A program made the translations under genes and the position numbers. The notes below the pieces were generated by a model. The model was not told the DNA's origin and ran no database searches. It saw nothing but the letters and a program-made list of their open reading frames with translations. A DNA stretch of 64,000 nt from Oxyruncus cristatus (taxonomy: Eukaryota > Chordata > Aves > Passeriformes > Cotingidae), in the NCBI GenBank assembly GCA_013399855.1, contig VXAY01005269.1, forward strand, positions 204,405 to 268,404, read 5' to 3'. Shown one piece after another: positions 1 through 12,210 of this stretch (its first letter is position 1; every line of letters begins with the position of its first letter).

Positions 1-744
1 GGAGAAGAAACAAATATCAAAAACCTTTCCAATAAATAAAAAGCAGCAAAAAATTCAATTAAAATAGGACTAATGATATTGACAATAAAAATTTAAATGA
101 AAAAATATTAACATTATAGTAAAGTTACAGTCACCTTGTATGATGCAATAAGTATACTTTGTCACCCTCAAACAAGTGATGGTACTCACAATGGACCATC
201 TCCTTGTGGTTACATGTTTCTAACTCACCCAACTGAAACTTTATTAATAAATGCACTCACCCACATGTAATATGTTAAATTTGTGGAACAAATTACTCAT
301 TTAAGATGTTATGCTTCACAATATTAAATCAGCTTATTTCATTCAGAATATCCTGACTAAAACTTTTTTTTTAAACTGAAGATAAATCAAATTTGTGTCT
401 AGCATATTAATATCAGCAAATAATGAGTCACAAGTTGTTTAGGGAATATCTGAGGCACATTATGTGCATTTTGGACGTTTTAATCTGAAGTAGCTCTGTT
501 GTGGTCCTGTGAACTGAAGACACCTTAACAGCTGGAGTACATTATGTACACTCCTGAAGTCCAACTTCTGGTTTCATCCAGAAACAATCCATATCATATG
601 TTCTCAGGCTATTTCATGATGCAAACAAAGTACAGACTGGAAAATGACATATATACTGCCCTAGTTTTGGCTGGCATAGAGTTAATTTTCTTCCTAGTAG
701 CTGGTACGGTGCTGTGCTTTGGATTTAGTATAAGAATAATGTTG
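1..744. other. AT-rich unique sequence, no gene seen
   Basis: No coding exon, RNA gene or transposon was recognised. Only short open frames occur, with no similarity I recognise. It ends where the LTR begins. Confidence 0.6.
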
Positions 745-1262
745 ATAACACACTGATGTTTAGTTGTTGAAGTCAAGGACCTTTCATTTTTCTGTACTCT
801 GCCAGTGTGGACATGCACAAGAAGCCATGAGGGAGCATGGCCAGGACAGCTGACCCAAACTGTCCAATGGGATATTCCATGCCATAGAAGATCATACCCA
901 GTGTATAAACTGAGAGATACTGGATGAAAGGCACAGACCACTGCTCAGGGACAGGCTGAGCATCAAGTGGGTGATGAGCAATTGTAGTGTGCATCACTTG
1001 TCTGTCTTGGGTTTTCTTCTTCTCTCTCTACTTTCAATTACTATTGTTGCTACTGATATTATTTATTAATGTAATTATTATTGATTATATTATTATTTTA
1101 TATTTTGTTTCAATAATTAAACTGTTTTTGTCTTAACCCATGAGGTTTACTTTTTTTTCAGTTTTCCTCCCCACCGGCTATGGGATGGAGGCAGGTGAGA
1201 GTGATGGGACAGGGGCAGAAGGGCAGAGCTGTATTAGCAACTGTGTAGCCAAGAGGTCAAGA
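745..1262 (+). mobile_element. Solo LTR of an avian ERVL-like endogenous retrovirus
   Basis: The order of landmarks matches a common avian ERVL-class LTR as I remember it: a GTTGAAGTCAAGGACCTTTC block near 765-790, then CCAGGACAGCTGACCCAAAC (841-860), a CCAAT box (864-868), a TATA element TATAAA (904-909), a CATCACTTGT block (about 992-1001), an ATTAAA poly(A) signal (1116-1121) and a CTTAACCCATGAG block. The 3' end has decayed (GC-rich purine stretch at 1170-1250), so both edges are approximate. No gag, pol or env sequence and no second LTR lies nearby, so it is best read as a solo LTR left by recombination between two LTRs. Minus-strand open frames across it are chance. It is old: many substitutions and an expanded AT-rich segment at 1040-1110. 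Family naming is from memory and needs a repeat-library search. Confidence 0.7.
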
Positions 1263-1309
1263 TAAGTGATCTTTCTCTGTTCAGCACATCTGACATAATT
1301 TCTGAATTA

Positions 1310-1797
1310 TTATATCCATTTTGGTCTCTTCACCTCCAAAAAAGGTGTTGTTTTCCTGGAGTGAGTGAGATTGAGGCAGCTTGAGTACACAATGTATGAG
1401 GAAAGTATGAAAAATACAGGTTCATTCAGCCTTGAGAACAGAAGGCTGAGGAGGAAGCCTATTGCTATCTGACTAGCTGCTGGGAGGTTGTAGGGAATGC
1501 AGAACCAGTCTCTTTCACACGATTTTGGGACAAAGATAACAGAGAGAAGTTGGAAAGCTGGAAATTCCAACTCAAATATAAAAAGTTCTGATCATAAAGC
1601 TGGCCAGTTACTGGGGCGGGTTTCCCAGAAAGACTGAGATTTCCATTTTTTGAAATTTTAAAAACTTGACAGGAAAAATCCCACGACCATTAGCAGCCTG
1701 ATCTAAATGTCCCTGTTCCAAGTAGGGTGTTGGACCAGAGAACCTCCAAAGAATCCTTTAAAATCTCAATTATTTTATAGTTCTGTGATTTTTGGTA
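1310..1797 (+). mobile_element. CR1 LINE 3' fragment, highly diverged
   Basis: A 5'-truncated, strongly decayed CR1 copy. The region near 1425-1460 (TTCAGCCTTGAGAACAGAAG) matches the late reverse-transcriptase region of CR1 (the LFSLEKRRLRG segment). The later part follows the CR1 3' end: a decayed 'GGTGTTGGACCAGAG' near 1726-1742 and a terminal AGTTCTGTGATTTT. Indels break every frame, so no protein is made. It looks older than the other CR1 copies here and starts within about 50 bases of the LTR end. Subfamily is not assigned. Confidence 0.65.
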
Positions 1798-2499
1798 ACT
1801 AAGTGGGGAACAGTCAGAACACCTGCTTCAAAAGTCTTTTCCCATTTTGTGGTGAAATGTGACTGTAAGTGCCTCCTGACTTAAGTAATATTTTTCTAGT
1901 AAGTCATCCTTGATTTATTCTAACATTATGGTGTTATGGTACTATAGTGTATTCCCTAAATTTGGGTTAATTATTGCTCAGTTGGTGTTACTGCAGGTAA
2001 ATTGATGGAGTACTATGTGTTCTGTAATGAGCAATACTGGATATATATGAAGATAGAAGTTTCTAGATGTAATCTTACTTAGTTCTACAAAGCTGTTTTT
2101 ACGGGATAGTATTTATGTGTTACCCATATCTGATAGGCAATGGTCCCTTGTCTCTTCACTTTAAATATTCAAAGATGTATATAGAAATAACGTGCCCATT
2201 CAAAGTACAAATATCATCAACAATAAAATTGCTGAATTATTACTAAAGCCCTCTTACAGTAAGTGTTATTGGTAGTATAAAATAAAGGATTGAAGCATGG
2301 ATGGCAGCTGAATGGTTACCAAAGGATTGTTTAACCCAATCAGACATCATGAGCCTTAGTGGAATTAAAAGTGCTTTTAAACAACTAAGTATTAGTCACA
2401 AAAATTGATACTCAGCTCTTTGTTATATTCTGAAGACAGCAACCAATTTTGCTCCCATTGCACACACAGGGCTTTTTTTTTTCTTGTTGGTGTCAATGA
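1798..2499. other. Unique AT-rich sequence between two CR1 copies
   Basis: Nothing recognised apart from a T-run at 2472-2480 just before the next CR1 fragment. Confidence 0.55.
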
Positions 2500-3052
2500 A
2501 TTCTGTCTTTGGCTTCAGATAAGCCAAAGGCAACACCACCAAGCTGTGGGGTGCCATTGATACACTGGAAGGAATGGATGACATCCAGTGGGACCTTGAC
2601 AGGCATGAGAAGTGGGCCAGTGAAAGCCTCATGAAGTTCAACAAGGCCAAGTGTAAGGTCCTGCATGTGGGTCAGGGAAATCCCAAGCACAGACACAGAG
2701 AAGAGAAGGGTCCATGGAGACCTGAGAGCAGTACCTAAAGAGAACCTACAAGAGAACTGGAGAGGGACTTCTATAAGGGCATATAGAGATAGAAAAAGGG
2801 GTGATAGCTTTAAACTGAGGGTATGGTTAGATTAGATATTAGGAAGAAATTGTTTACTATGGGGATGTTGAAGCACTGGAAAAGTTTGTCGAGAGAAGTT
2901 ATGAATGATGCATCACAGGAAGGCCAGATTGGATGAGGCTTTGAGCAATCTGGTGTAGTAAAAAATGTCCCTGCCTGTGGCAAGGGGGTTGGAACTAAGT
3001 GATCTTTAAGGTCACTTCCAACCCAAATCATTCTATAATTCTATGAAATTGT
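2500..3052 (+). mobile_element. CR1 LINE 3' fragment with internal deletion
   Basis: The left part (about 2510-2700) encodes, with breaks, the CR1 reverse-transcriptase stretch just after the catalytic FADD motif: KLWGAIDTLEG, then MKFNKAKCKVLHVGQGNP. At about 2700-2745 the sequence jumps straight to the 3'-terminal domain (SFKLRV, then RKARLDEALSNLV) and the 3' untranslated end, finishing at CATTCTATAATTCTATGA. The intervening CR1 block (AEKDLGV through LERVQRRATK in other copies) is missing, so several hundred bases were deleted. Stops occur in all frames. The catalytic motif itself is not included. Identification as CR1 is firm; subfamily is not assigned. Confidence 0.9.
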
Positions 3053-6000
3053 CAAAATGTACAGTCCTTTGCAGTGGTTCTTCCTAGAGAAATATAAAGA
3101 TCATTGTCTTTGCAACTGGTTGATGGACCCCATGATCTATTGTGGATCCTTTTGGACTTCGTTTTTATTATTTCTATTGAACTACCATCTAGTTTTTATC
3201 TCATTCTTTTTTTTTTTTTTTGAAATAAAATATTATTTCCCTGAATAATGAGTTACATGCCACCATTTAAAATGCTATTAAGTATAGATGTCACTCGCCA
3301 AAACTGTAATTCTATAGGTACTTAAACAAAAGAAATAATGTAGAAATACTTAAGGGATAATTTTTCAGGAAGGTGACACGTACATTACTCAAGCATGAGA
3401 AATACAAATAGCTTTAAGATATTTATGCCTTTTACAGGCATTCTAACCTTTTTAGAAAATGGCTATAATTTGAAGATATAATGTGAAGGGAGTGTTCTTA
3501 ATGCTACATTAATTACAAGGGCTCGCTTTCATTCCCTCTTTGCAGAAATTTTTGTATTTTTATATGAAAAGATGCATATAATATTGTGGCAATAATGAGC
3601 TTAATGTAACGGGAAGCTATCAGTAAGACTGTATCAAAATTTCAAATACAAATAGCACCAGAAAAATCATCCATGCAGCTGAATGTCTTTGTATCTCACA
3701 TGCTGAAAACTTTTCTCCTTGCCACTAAGTGGCACTGTGTTATTGTTAGTTGGTTCAGATCATATTAAAAACCCTTTGGGCCAAATTTATTCTTGATACA
3801 GCCCCATTAAGTCAATGGAGTACATGTAAAGTGAACTTTGCCCACAGTTTTAAAACCACCTAATTCTAAAGCATTGCTGTAAATTTTCATCGTGGAGGCC
3901 CAGAAGAAAATAAAATTCAGTTTGAGTTTAATTTTGCAAGGAGCTGACCCTTTCATTTGTCATTTAAGTGTTTCATTATAATTTTTTCCTACCGAATTAG
4001 CCTTAGTTAAAAAGGATCATCTTATCTATTTCAGTAGGACTGTCAGTAAATTCTGATTTAAAAATGGATGAGCTCTGTGCTGTTCATCTTAACCCTTAAT
4101 TTTCATCAATATTATATATATTGAAATGTTTGTTAGTCTGCTATTGAAAATTTTGTTATATGCTAACAAGATATGTCAAGGAAGAAAAATTGAGGAAGAA
4201 GTTTGTTGAATGTCACCCTTCAATCGCACCTTTCTTTTCTTCTTACAACGATAGAAAAGTAAAGAAGCACATGAGAATTTTCAAGATAGTGCCTGAAGTC
4301 TGTTTAATCTTTGACTTATCAGTGTGCAGAAAACACAGAAATACGTTAACGTCTTGAGACACCATAAACCTTTAAGCAAAACAGGTTACACCTTTGACAT
4401 AAGGCAATCCTTTCCCTCTTAATATACATATAAATTGTTACTTGGTTAGATGGTAAAAGAAAATGACACCTATTTTCCCCAATTGTTAGTAAAGAGGTAG
4501 TTTATTAAGTCCTTTATATATGAATTGAGAGCTGTATTTGAGAGCAAAAGACTGTGTTCACGTCCAAGAACAGCTGTCTCATTGGCTTCATACAGACCAA
4601 GTAATGTGTGTATGAGAATGGAACATGGCCCAGGATCTCTGCTGGGAGAAGGTATACTTGTACTTGAAAACATTACCTTTGGAGGAGAGACTCCATGATT
4701 CGCCTGAATTCGGCAAATATTTCCCTTTCCGTTTCCTATTAAACACCCACATTGTCTATTATTTCCCTAATAGCAGTACAAGTATTTCTTTAGTAGGTCC
4801 TAGCACTGCCTTATCAATATGGGCCTAGATATTTAGGGTCAGATTTTTTTCTGATAAGAGCATTTGTAAAATTGGAGAGTTATTACTTGCTTCAGAGTGT
4901 TGATTTTGTTAAAAATAGGATTTTTTTTTTTTAATCTAATCCTAATCCTTGTTTTAGGCTTACTGATTTTGAGAAGTCAAAAATTACAGAAAATCTATAA
5001 GAGTGACAAGGCCAATTGGGAGAGACCTAACCTTTTATTAGGCCATTTGATATAGGTAGCTAAAGGAGAGGAGATTTGGGGCACACCAATATCATCTCAA
5101 AGGTACACAATCTTTTTTGATATTAGAAGCAGAAACAATGGTGATTAAAACTGTTCTTACAATGTGCTTGGAAGACTTGTGTGTGTGACCAAATCATGAA
5201 CTAGTGGTAAACTTCCACATGTTGCTTCTTTATTTTATCTTTAATTTGGCCTTGAAAACACAACCAGAGGGATAAACCCAAATACTGGAATAATTCTTTC
5301 TCTGGTACAAGAATTTAGAGTGCTGACAAATAAACTTTTGTGCATTTCTGTTTGGGATGTTGCTAATTTGTTTTATTACAAATAAATATAGGAACAACAT
5401 ATACTTGACAGGAGGACAATATAATCTCTTATAAGTGCTTCCCTTTTAGCAGTGCCTGTTCATTTCTGTTCCTCAATGTAGCTGCCCATATTAGCCAAAA
5501 TTAACTAATATTCAGACATCTCAGGGTTTTGGAGAACTATTCCTCCTTCCTCCCAAATTTTAATAAAACCATGAAAGTTGTAATTACAAAATTAGTGTGA
5601 AATATTGTAAATATTAAGAACATTTTATGAAAAGGGTGCTTAAAGGCATGTTTTAAAAACAACAGAAGTTTGGAGCATCTGACTTGGCTCTTACAGTTCA
5701 AATCTATCCCCAGCAGAAAATTTGTTTGCAAAACGTGTGTTGGTCTGGGATGTGCTTACTGTGTGTGGTGCCACACTCCATCCGGATCCACATGAACTAA
5801 CTAACTTTGGGGCTGGAATTGTGCATGGGCTATGAAAGTCAACACTGAAAATAGCGTAGTCTTAGCATCGCTGACAACATAATGCAGACAGACATAATCT
5901 GGTTTATCCAGTAAAAGTTTGACCACCTCTGTACTGATGTCCATTTTAATAGCATTCTTGGCTGTGCTTTCTGCATGGATAGTCTCCTGTTTCATGATGC

Positions 6001-6450
6001 AGTAACCTGGAGCTACGTCCTTACTTACCCAGGCTGAACATGGAAAAGCAGTAAATCCCATCACGATTCCTAAGTTTACTTACTGGAATGCTCCATACAT
6101 GAAGTATCATTGGGCTTTTTCTCTTACTCAGTACTTTTTCATATTAGTCTGAGCTACTGCAATCTTATTTCTTCAGAGCATTTTTATATTAGTTAGCAGT
6201 ACCTTGGAGGTCTGACTATGAAATCAATGCAGATTAAGGCCATTAATAAGGTCAGTCTAGTAACATTTAAGAACTGATCCGTTAGTTCTTTGCTGACATC
6301 TGTGTTCATGAACCAATTGCCATTTAAAGATCCCATCTGACATTTTCAGTTGATAAGCATTATGCCATTATGATGAGTCCTATGAGAAAGTTCTGTAACC
6401 ACTTTATTTATTACATTTCTGTCCTTCCCACTTGTTAAAAAAAAAAAGGC
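3053..6450. other. Unique AT-rich sequence, no gene seen
   Basis: Holds a T15 run at 3207-3221 and an old repeat at 3777-3845 (listed separately). Around 3500-3560 there is a balanced-composition stretch with CATTAATTACAAGGG that could be conserved non-coding sequence, but nothing here proves it. A minus-strand frame at 5801-6064 ends near a GTAAGT but lacks a convincing acceptor, so it is not called. Confidence 0.55.
3777..3845. repeat. Old amniote interspersed repeat, candidate
   Basis: The segment begins TGGGCCAAATTTATTC and contains CCCATTAAGTCAATGGAGTA, ending TTTGCCCACA. This resembles an old, roughly palindromic repeat often seen in birds, turtles and crocodilians (AATTTGGCCC ... TTCAATGGAGT). 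I cannot name the family with certainty. Confidence 0.4.
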
Positions 6451-9400
6451 TTCAGGTTCATTATTTCATTGTTGTAAGGTTGAGAGAAAAGAAATATTAT
6501 TTTTTTTAGACTGTGGATCGGTTTTTCTTTCTGGTGCTTCTCTTTTCCTTCAGGAAAAAAAAAAAAAAGTGACCTGTCATCTGTAGCTTGTTATAAGATA
6601 CTATATTTGTTTTGAATCTGTTGACTGGTGTACCGAGTGTTTCTAAATAGGGAATGGGATGGAAGGACTTTTGGATTTAGTATAGTTGAGATTTTCATAC
6701 AGGTTACACAGAGATGTTTTAAATGAATCAAAATCGAATTCAACATAATAAAAGATGTCCTTTTATAAATCATGTATAAAATACAAATAAAGTAATTTTT
6801 AATGCATATTTGCATAAAACAGTATAATGTCCTGAAACTGTATTTAGCAAAAAGCTATCTACTCTAAACTGCAGTAAAATTATTAACTCCCTTCATCTAT
6901 CATCTTCCAGCATTAAAAAGCTAACAATATCTACTGTATTTGGCTCACAGTAACTTTATTAACTATATTTATTACTGAAGCAAAATGCACATTCTTCACT
7001 TTATCCAGGAATTAACCTTTCAGCTCTTTACCCTCTGATGAGCATATATAGTTCCATCTGAGCTATCTGGGAACTTAAGAGCATAGTTCTGTAGGCAGAT
7101 GGCAAGCCCTGAATGTGAGAATACCACAACTTGGCAAAAAGAAATCTACCACAAGGTCAGCTGGTGAAAGAGTACAAATGTACAAACTCTGATCAATGCA
7201 AGATAGAGCACACCTCTGTGAGAAGAAGGTGTCTATGTTTAACACGCAGTTTGAGATGTTTCTAAAAAAGGAGCCTTCACCAAACACTGGCTTCATATCA
7301 CGGGTAGAATGGATAACACAAAATGTTACTTGAGTTTGTTCAGTGGTAAAGGGGAAGATGGCACACCACCTTGCCTAGAACATTACACTGAGTTAATGCA
7401 CCTCTGCCCCACCACTCATCCCACGCTGCATTCTATACATGCTGTCTCCGTTGACTGCACGCTACGGGTATTATCTCACATCTGCGGTAGAGCATGCGTT
7501 TATCCTACCGCTCATATGTGGTAACAAGAGTTTTGTAAAGAATGCAGTACTTTCTGAGATTATGTATCTCAGAGTGTGGAATGCTGGTTCACACCAAGTC
7601 TGTGAGGAGGCTTGGAGTCTTACCCGTGATTTACGAAGACTGCAGCCTACGCACACCTACAACTTCCCATACTTAGAGAGATCACAGGAATCTGAGTAGA
7701 TGGCACCGTAACCTAAATGTGTAACACCTGGGGTTTTACACATTTTCTCAGGCCCTTTAAACTCTTCTTCTGTAGAACTTTTTGCCATTCTACGGGTTGG
7801 CTGGCCAGTGTATGCATAAAACTGTGAGATGTGCTTATAGTCTGTATCGGGACCAGTATCTCCCCCACACACCCACGTAACAAGCAATGACCTACATAAA
7901 TGCTCACATAAGTTGCTTTAAATTATGTGAGTCAAGCTGCAGGTGTTTCTTCACTAGTCAAGATAGGTTGTTTTTTTCAACAAAGGTTTTGGTTTTCCTG
8001 ATTCTTTCAGTTCAAAAAGGTTGATGAAAAAATATGATTTTGCAGAAATAAAGGATTTGTGGTCCACTGTTTTTTATGGAAGTTGAAAATGTACCAGTTG
8101 TTCATAGTGTAGTGACATACATTAATTATTTTTAAACAAAACTGAGGGTTATTGGTGCTACCTCTCTTAAAAATTTAAAGTACAGAGGTGAGAAGCTCCG
8201 TGACGAGGTTTCTGCGAAAGGAATTCCAGATCATTGCTCAAAGTGGTTTTTGAACCTTGTTTTTTAAAAGAATTTCTTTTATATATATAGTTAAATATGA
8301 AAATGATGGGCATTGCATTAGTTATTTTAAACTTTTATAGATCTCTCTGTATTCAGAAGTGTTCTTTAGAGCCTATGCAAATGTTGACACTAGGTCTGCC
8401 TTTGACTTGTATAGCTTGAGTGGACACACTAGGCATAGTATGAAAGGGCATAGAGAATATAAAAAATGCCTTACTAATAGCAAAAATTGTTTTTTTTTTT
8501 ATACCTGTATCACCATACTCACTCTTGGCATCTGTATGTTCTCTCATTTGAACTTGTTTCAGAAGCTTAATGCCAAAAAAATGAAAAATAGTTGTTCAAC
8601 AGAACCTTCATTTAAAGGTGTGCAGGGCCTTATGCAGAGGAAATACATGTAGGAATGACCAAAGTAACCCCTCACCCATTGACAAAGTAGAAAATATTTC
8701 AGTTAGCATTCTTTCAGGTGCTGGCTAAAAGTAAAAATCCAGCATATTTCAGTTTTGTTCCCTGAGGCTGATCTTGAATACCAATGAATTCACATGCTGT
8801 ACTCAGGTTCACATTATAAAACTGATTTTTATCATGGGCTTTAGTGGAGTTGGGAGCAAGAGTATAGTTGCCTTGAGTCAGATAATAACCAAAGAGCTTA
8901 AAACTGAATGTGTACGTTATTTCAAAAGAACATTGGCAGGCATGGATTATCAGTTTCCTGCTCAACTAACAGAAGAATAACAGCTTGGGCCTAGTGCCCT
9001 ACCTTTAAAATCCATCGAAGTTTGGGCCCTCGAGTCTATTTGAGCAGTTTATATTATTTGAAATGAAATGTGACAGACAGTAAAATTATCCTTCCTGACT
9101 AAACACTCATAAAACAAAATTCTTTCAAGGAAATGGAGAGATGAGAAGAAAACAGGAATTTTAGTGCTTGTATTTTCTTATTTAAAAGCCTGGCTCTGTT
9201 TTGAGGTTAAAAATGTCACCCCATCATTGCCTTGTATAACAATCAGGGTAGCCTTAGACATCTGTCTTCTGATGGACCATGAGCACAGCAGGACACATAT
9301 AGAAAGTTGTAAATTCGAATGTTGCTTATGAAAAATTTCCCTTGTACTAGTACTTCATCTCCTCTTTCTACCAAAATATTGCATTTTCCTTTCCAATAAA

Positions 9401-10186
9401 GATGTTTTATAATGGCAATAAGGGGCTGTAACTCTATATGGTGGTATTGCTCATCTTTTCTTTGTGTCATGCAGCTCCCACTGCATTATGATCACATATG
9501 TTACCTCTCTGTCATGAGTTATTGGCTAAGAGCATCATTATTTTTATCTATATTTAGAAAACAGCCTTCTTCTCTCACACAAAAACATGAGCAATGCTAG
9601 GCTGGCCATATTGCATAATGGTTTCTGTGCTGTGTAAAATAATTCTATGTGGCACTTCCTACTTGGGTTTTGCTTCTTAAATCCTTAACTGGCAAATATA
9701 ATCCGTAAGTTCTATGGGTGTTTGAGGCATTTTGCTGTGCTGTGTTGAAATAACTATTCAGGCTGTCTTTGTACATATGAGATTTATAATAAGAAAATTT
9801 ATTTTCAGTCCATAAGGAAAACAGCTGAGGTCAAATAATACCAATTCTAGGAAAATTAGAAACATTAATTTCCCATCACCAACTCCTTGACTCTTCCACA
9901 AATACTGAAAATGAATTAGCAAAATGGCTTGTCCTTGGTACTTTTGGGGCAATTTTTGAAATCCCACTATAAAGAAGTTTAAAGACATGGGGAAAGGCAC
10001 AGTATTGATTGGCAGCACTGAAAGTCCTACAGATTCTGAATATGTGTGCTGTGTTACATACAATACTCAAAATGGCAAATTTTATATAGGGTATTTTGTA
10101 TTTTCTAAATATAAGGACTCTGTACAGACAACATATGTGGGTTTAGGTATTATCAGGCTAAAGCCTGAGAAGACTGTAGTATCTTG
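6451..10186. other. Unique AT-rich sequence, no gene seen
   Basis: Contains homopolymer runs (for example A runs near 6438 and 6556, T near 8491) and a short inverted repeat at 7719-7741 (GTGTAACACC facing GGTTTTACAC). Short open frames at 7309-7699 and 8359-8652 show no recognisable domain and no splice context. No transposon recognised. Confidence 0.55.
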
Positions 10187-10247
10187 CAGCCTTCATTTTT
10201 CTTTTTTTTTTTTTTTTTTTTTAATTTCAAATCNTTTTCAGCCTTTA

Positions 10248-10279
<32 letters not shown>

Positions 10280-10284
10280 CAAAT
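10187..10284. repeat. Poly-T tract duplicated on both sides of a single N
   Basis: Left copy: CAGCCTTCATTTTTC, T21 (10202-10222), AATTTCAAATC. N at 10234. Right copy: CAGCCTTTA, T26 (10248-10273), AAATTTCAAAT. The two halves are nearly the same sequence, so this is probably one poly-T locus represented twice around an unresolved join. Confidence 0.75.
10234..10234. other. Single-base assembly gap (N)
   Basis: One N between two near-identical poly-T segments. Confidence 0.95.
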
Positions 10285-12174
10285 GAACCTGGAGTTAAGC
10301 ACATTTGGATTTGACTTAATGGTTGGAAACAAGAAAGAATCAGAAAAACATGAAGCTCATAAACTGGGACTGTATGAAATATAATGCTTGCATGATGTAC
10401 CTGTAATTTCTAGAAGCAGTGACAGAAATGTAATAGGAATGCATGCTCTCATTCACCCAGACGATGAGTAAACCAGGGTAATCATAGTTTGTGAGTAGAA
10501 ACATGATGAAGAATGAAACAGTAACTTTTTTAAACATCACTCTGTAAAGCTTGGCTGGTCAAAGGTTAAGACAAAAAAGAAAGCAGGGTAAATTTTCAGG
10601 CTTGACATGATTCAATGTGTACTGAGGTATCTGCAGCCTTAGATGAAGCTGATGCTTCTTATCATGGGGACATCAGCTTTTCATTTAAGTCCTGACAAAA
10701 TGTCACTGTTAAAAGATAAGGAATCACAAAAATTATGTGAACTGGATTGAATTTAGTAGTACACTTGCTTATGAAATAACATTTACTTGTTATTGGTGTA
10801 TGACACCAACATTTTACTTTGTGTTTTAGTAAAGCCAGGTATTTTTAGTAGTGTTTCTGGTAGTATTATATATGCCTATTGATTTATTGGTCCCTTCTTT
10901 TTGGATACATACCATTGACTTCAGTAGTTTTCTTGGGGAAAAAATTATCAGATATTTGGAATGTAATAACCACAAATAAACTTTCTGCATCTACTGGAAA
11001 TGCCTCAAAAATCTGACTGCTTATAGAATTGAACTGACACGGTCTCATGCAACTTGCTAGGGGTCATTTGTAAATATGTAGTCTAGTATAAAAGGCATTA
11101 TTAAAAAAAAACAAAACAAAACAAAACCAAAAACAAGACCAAAAACTCCCTCAATTCTAAACTGAAGGGTTTTTCCCATAACTATAAACTGTCATGAGTA
11201 TTTTTAGCTATTTAGGAAAACTAAATACCACTTAAAGTGCTGCTTTGTATGTTCATCCTCTTCCTTTGAATTAACAGCAATCTTATGACACAAGAAGTCC
11301 ATTTCCAACCTAGTAGAAATGGGTTACGACTACCATTATATTCTTGTATTTCTAGGTAGGTTTCCAAGACATGTGGTAACTTTAAAACCTGATACAGAGA
11401 CAAATATATTCTATTTGGTTTGAAGTATAAAGCTCATAAATTTATGTAAAGTGTAATAAAAAGCAAAAGTTGTTGCCATTATCATTAAAAGTAGATTTAC
11501 CAGATTGAGCTGAACCAATTGCTTTTGACAGCCCAGAGGATATTTATATTTTCACTGAACTTTTTATATCAATTTTTCATCACTAAACTATTTACTCTTT
11601 CTGGTTTAGCTAGATTTTGACTCCCTTGATTGTTCATATGGGAAGTAGATGATGACGTTATATTTGCTTTTCATTACTCCTGTGAGTGTATCCAGTTTGA
11701 GATGCTTAGCGTGATGTATTCTATTCATATCATATTCCTTTAATTCCCTCTTATCCTTAGGTTTGTACTTATGTATTTTTATTAGAAGGAAGAAACCTTC
11801 CAAACAAGAAAAAAAGTAAAATATTAAAAAAAAAAAGAAGAAGACACAGACATGAAGAAAGGGAGTCTTAACTATTAGAAGATGCCTTTTTTGTTCTAAT
11901 GAATGATATTAGGTCTTGATCCAACACAGTCAGTACTACAAGTTTGTACTGAGTGCCATGAAGTTCCTTTGCCAACCAAGAAGACATCAAAAATAAGAAA
12001 CTTGAAAGTGGATGAATATGCTAAAGAGAATCTGAACTTACTTCAATACATTTTAAGCAGAGATTTTATAGACCCTTTTAACAAATTTTGTTTGGCTATA
12101 TTCCATTTACTATTCCATTTATTTTCCCCAAAGCTTTTTCTCACAAAGAGAAGTCAGGAAAACATATAAGAGTG

Positions 12175-12210
<36 letters not shown>

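Noticed and set aside
609..997. Minus-strand open frames in the 5' region
   Set aside because: They lie antisense across the LTR and reflect its sequence, not a gene.
5801..6064. 87-codon minus-strand frame with a GTAAGT donor-like site near 6024-6029
   Set aside because: The donor lies early in the frame, the only upstream acceptor-like CAG (near 6082) lacks a pyrimidine tract, and no protein similarity is recognised.
7719..7741. Short inverted repeat GTGTAACACC/GGTTTTACAC as a terminator or small RNA
   Set aside because: Only 9 of 10 pairs match, with a 3-base loop. This is expected by chance in this much sequence.
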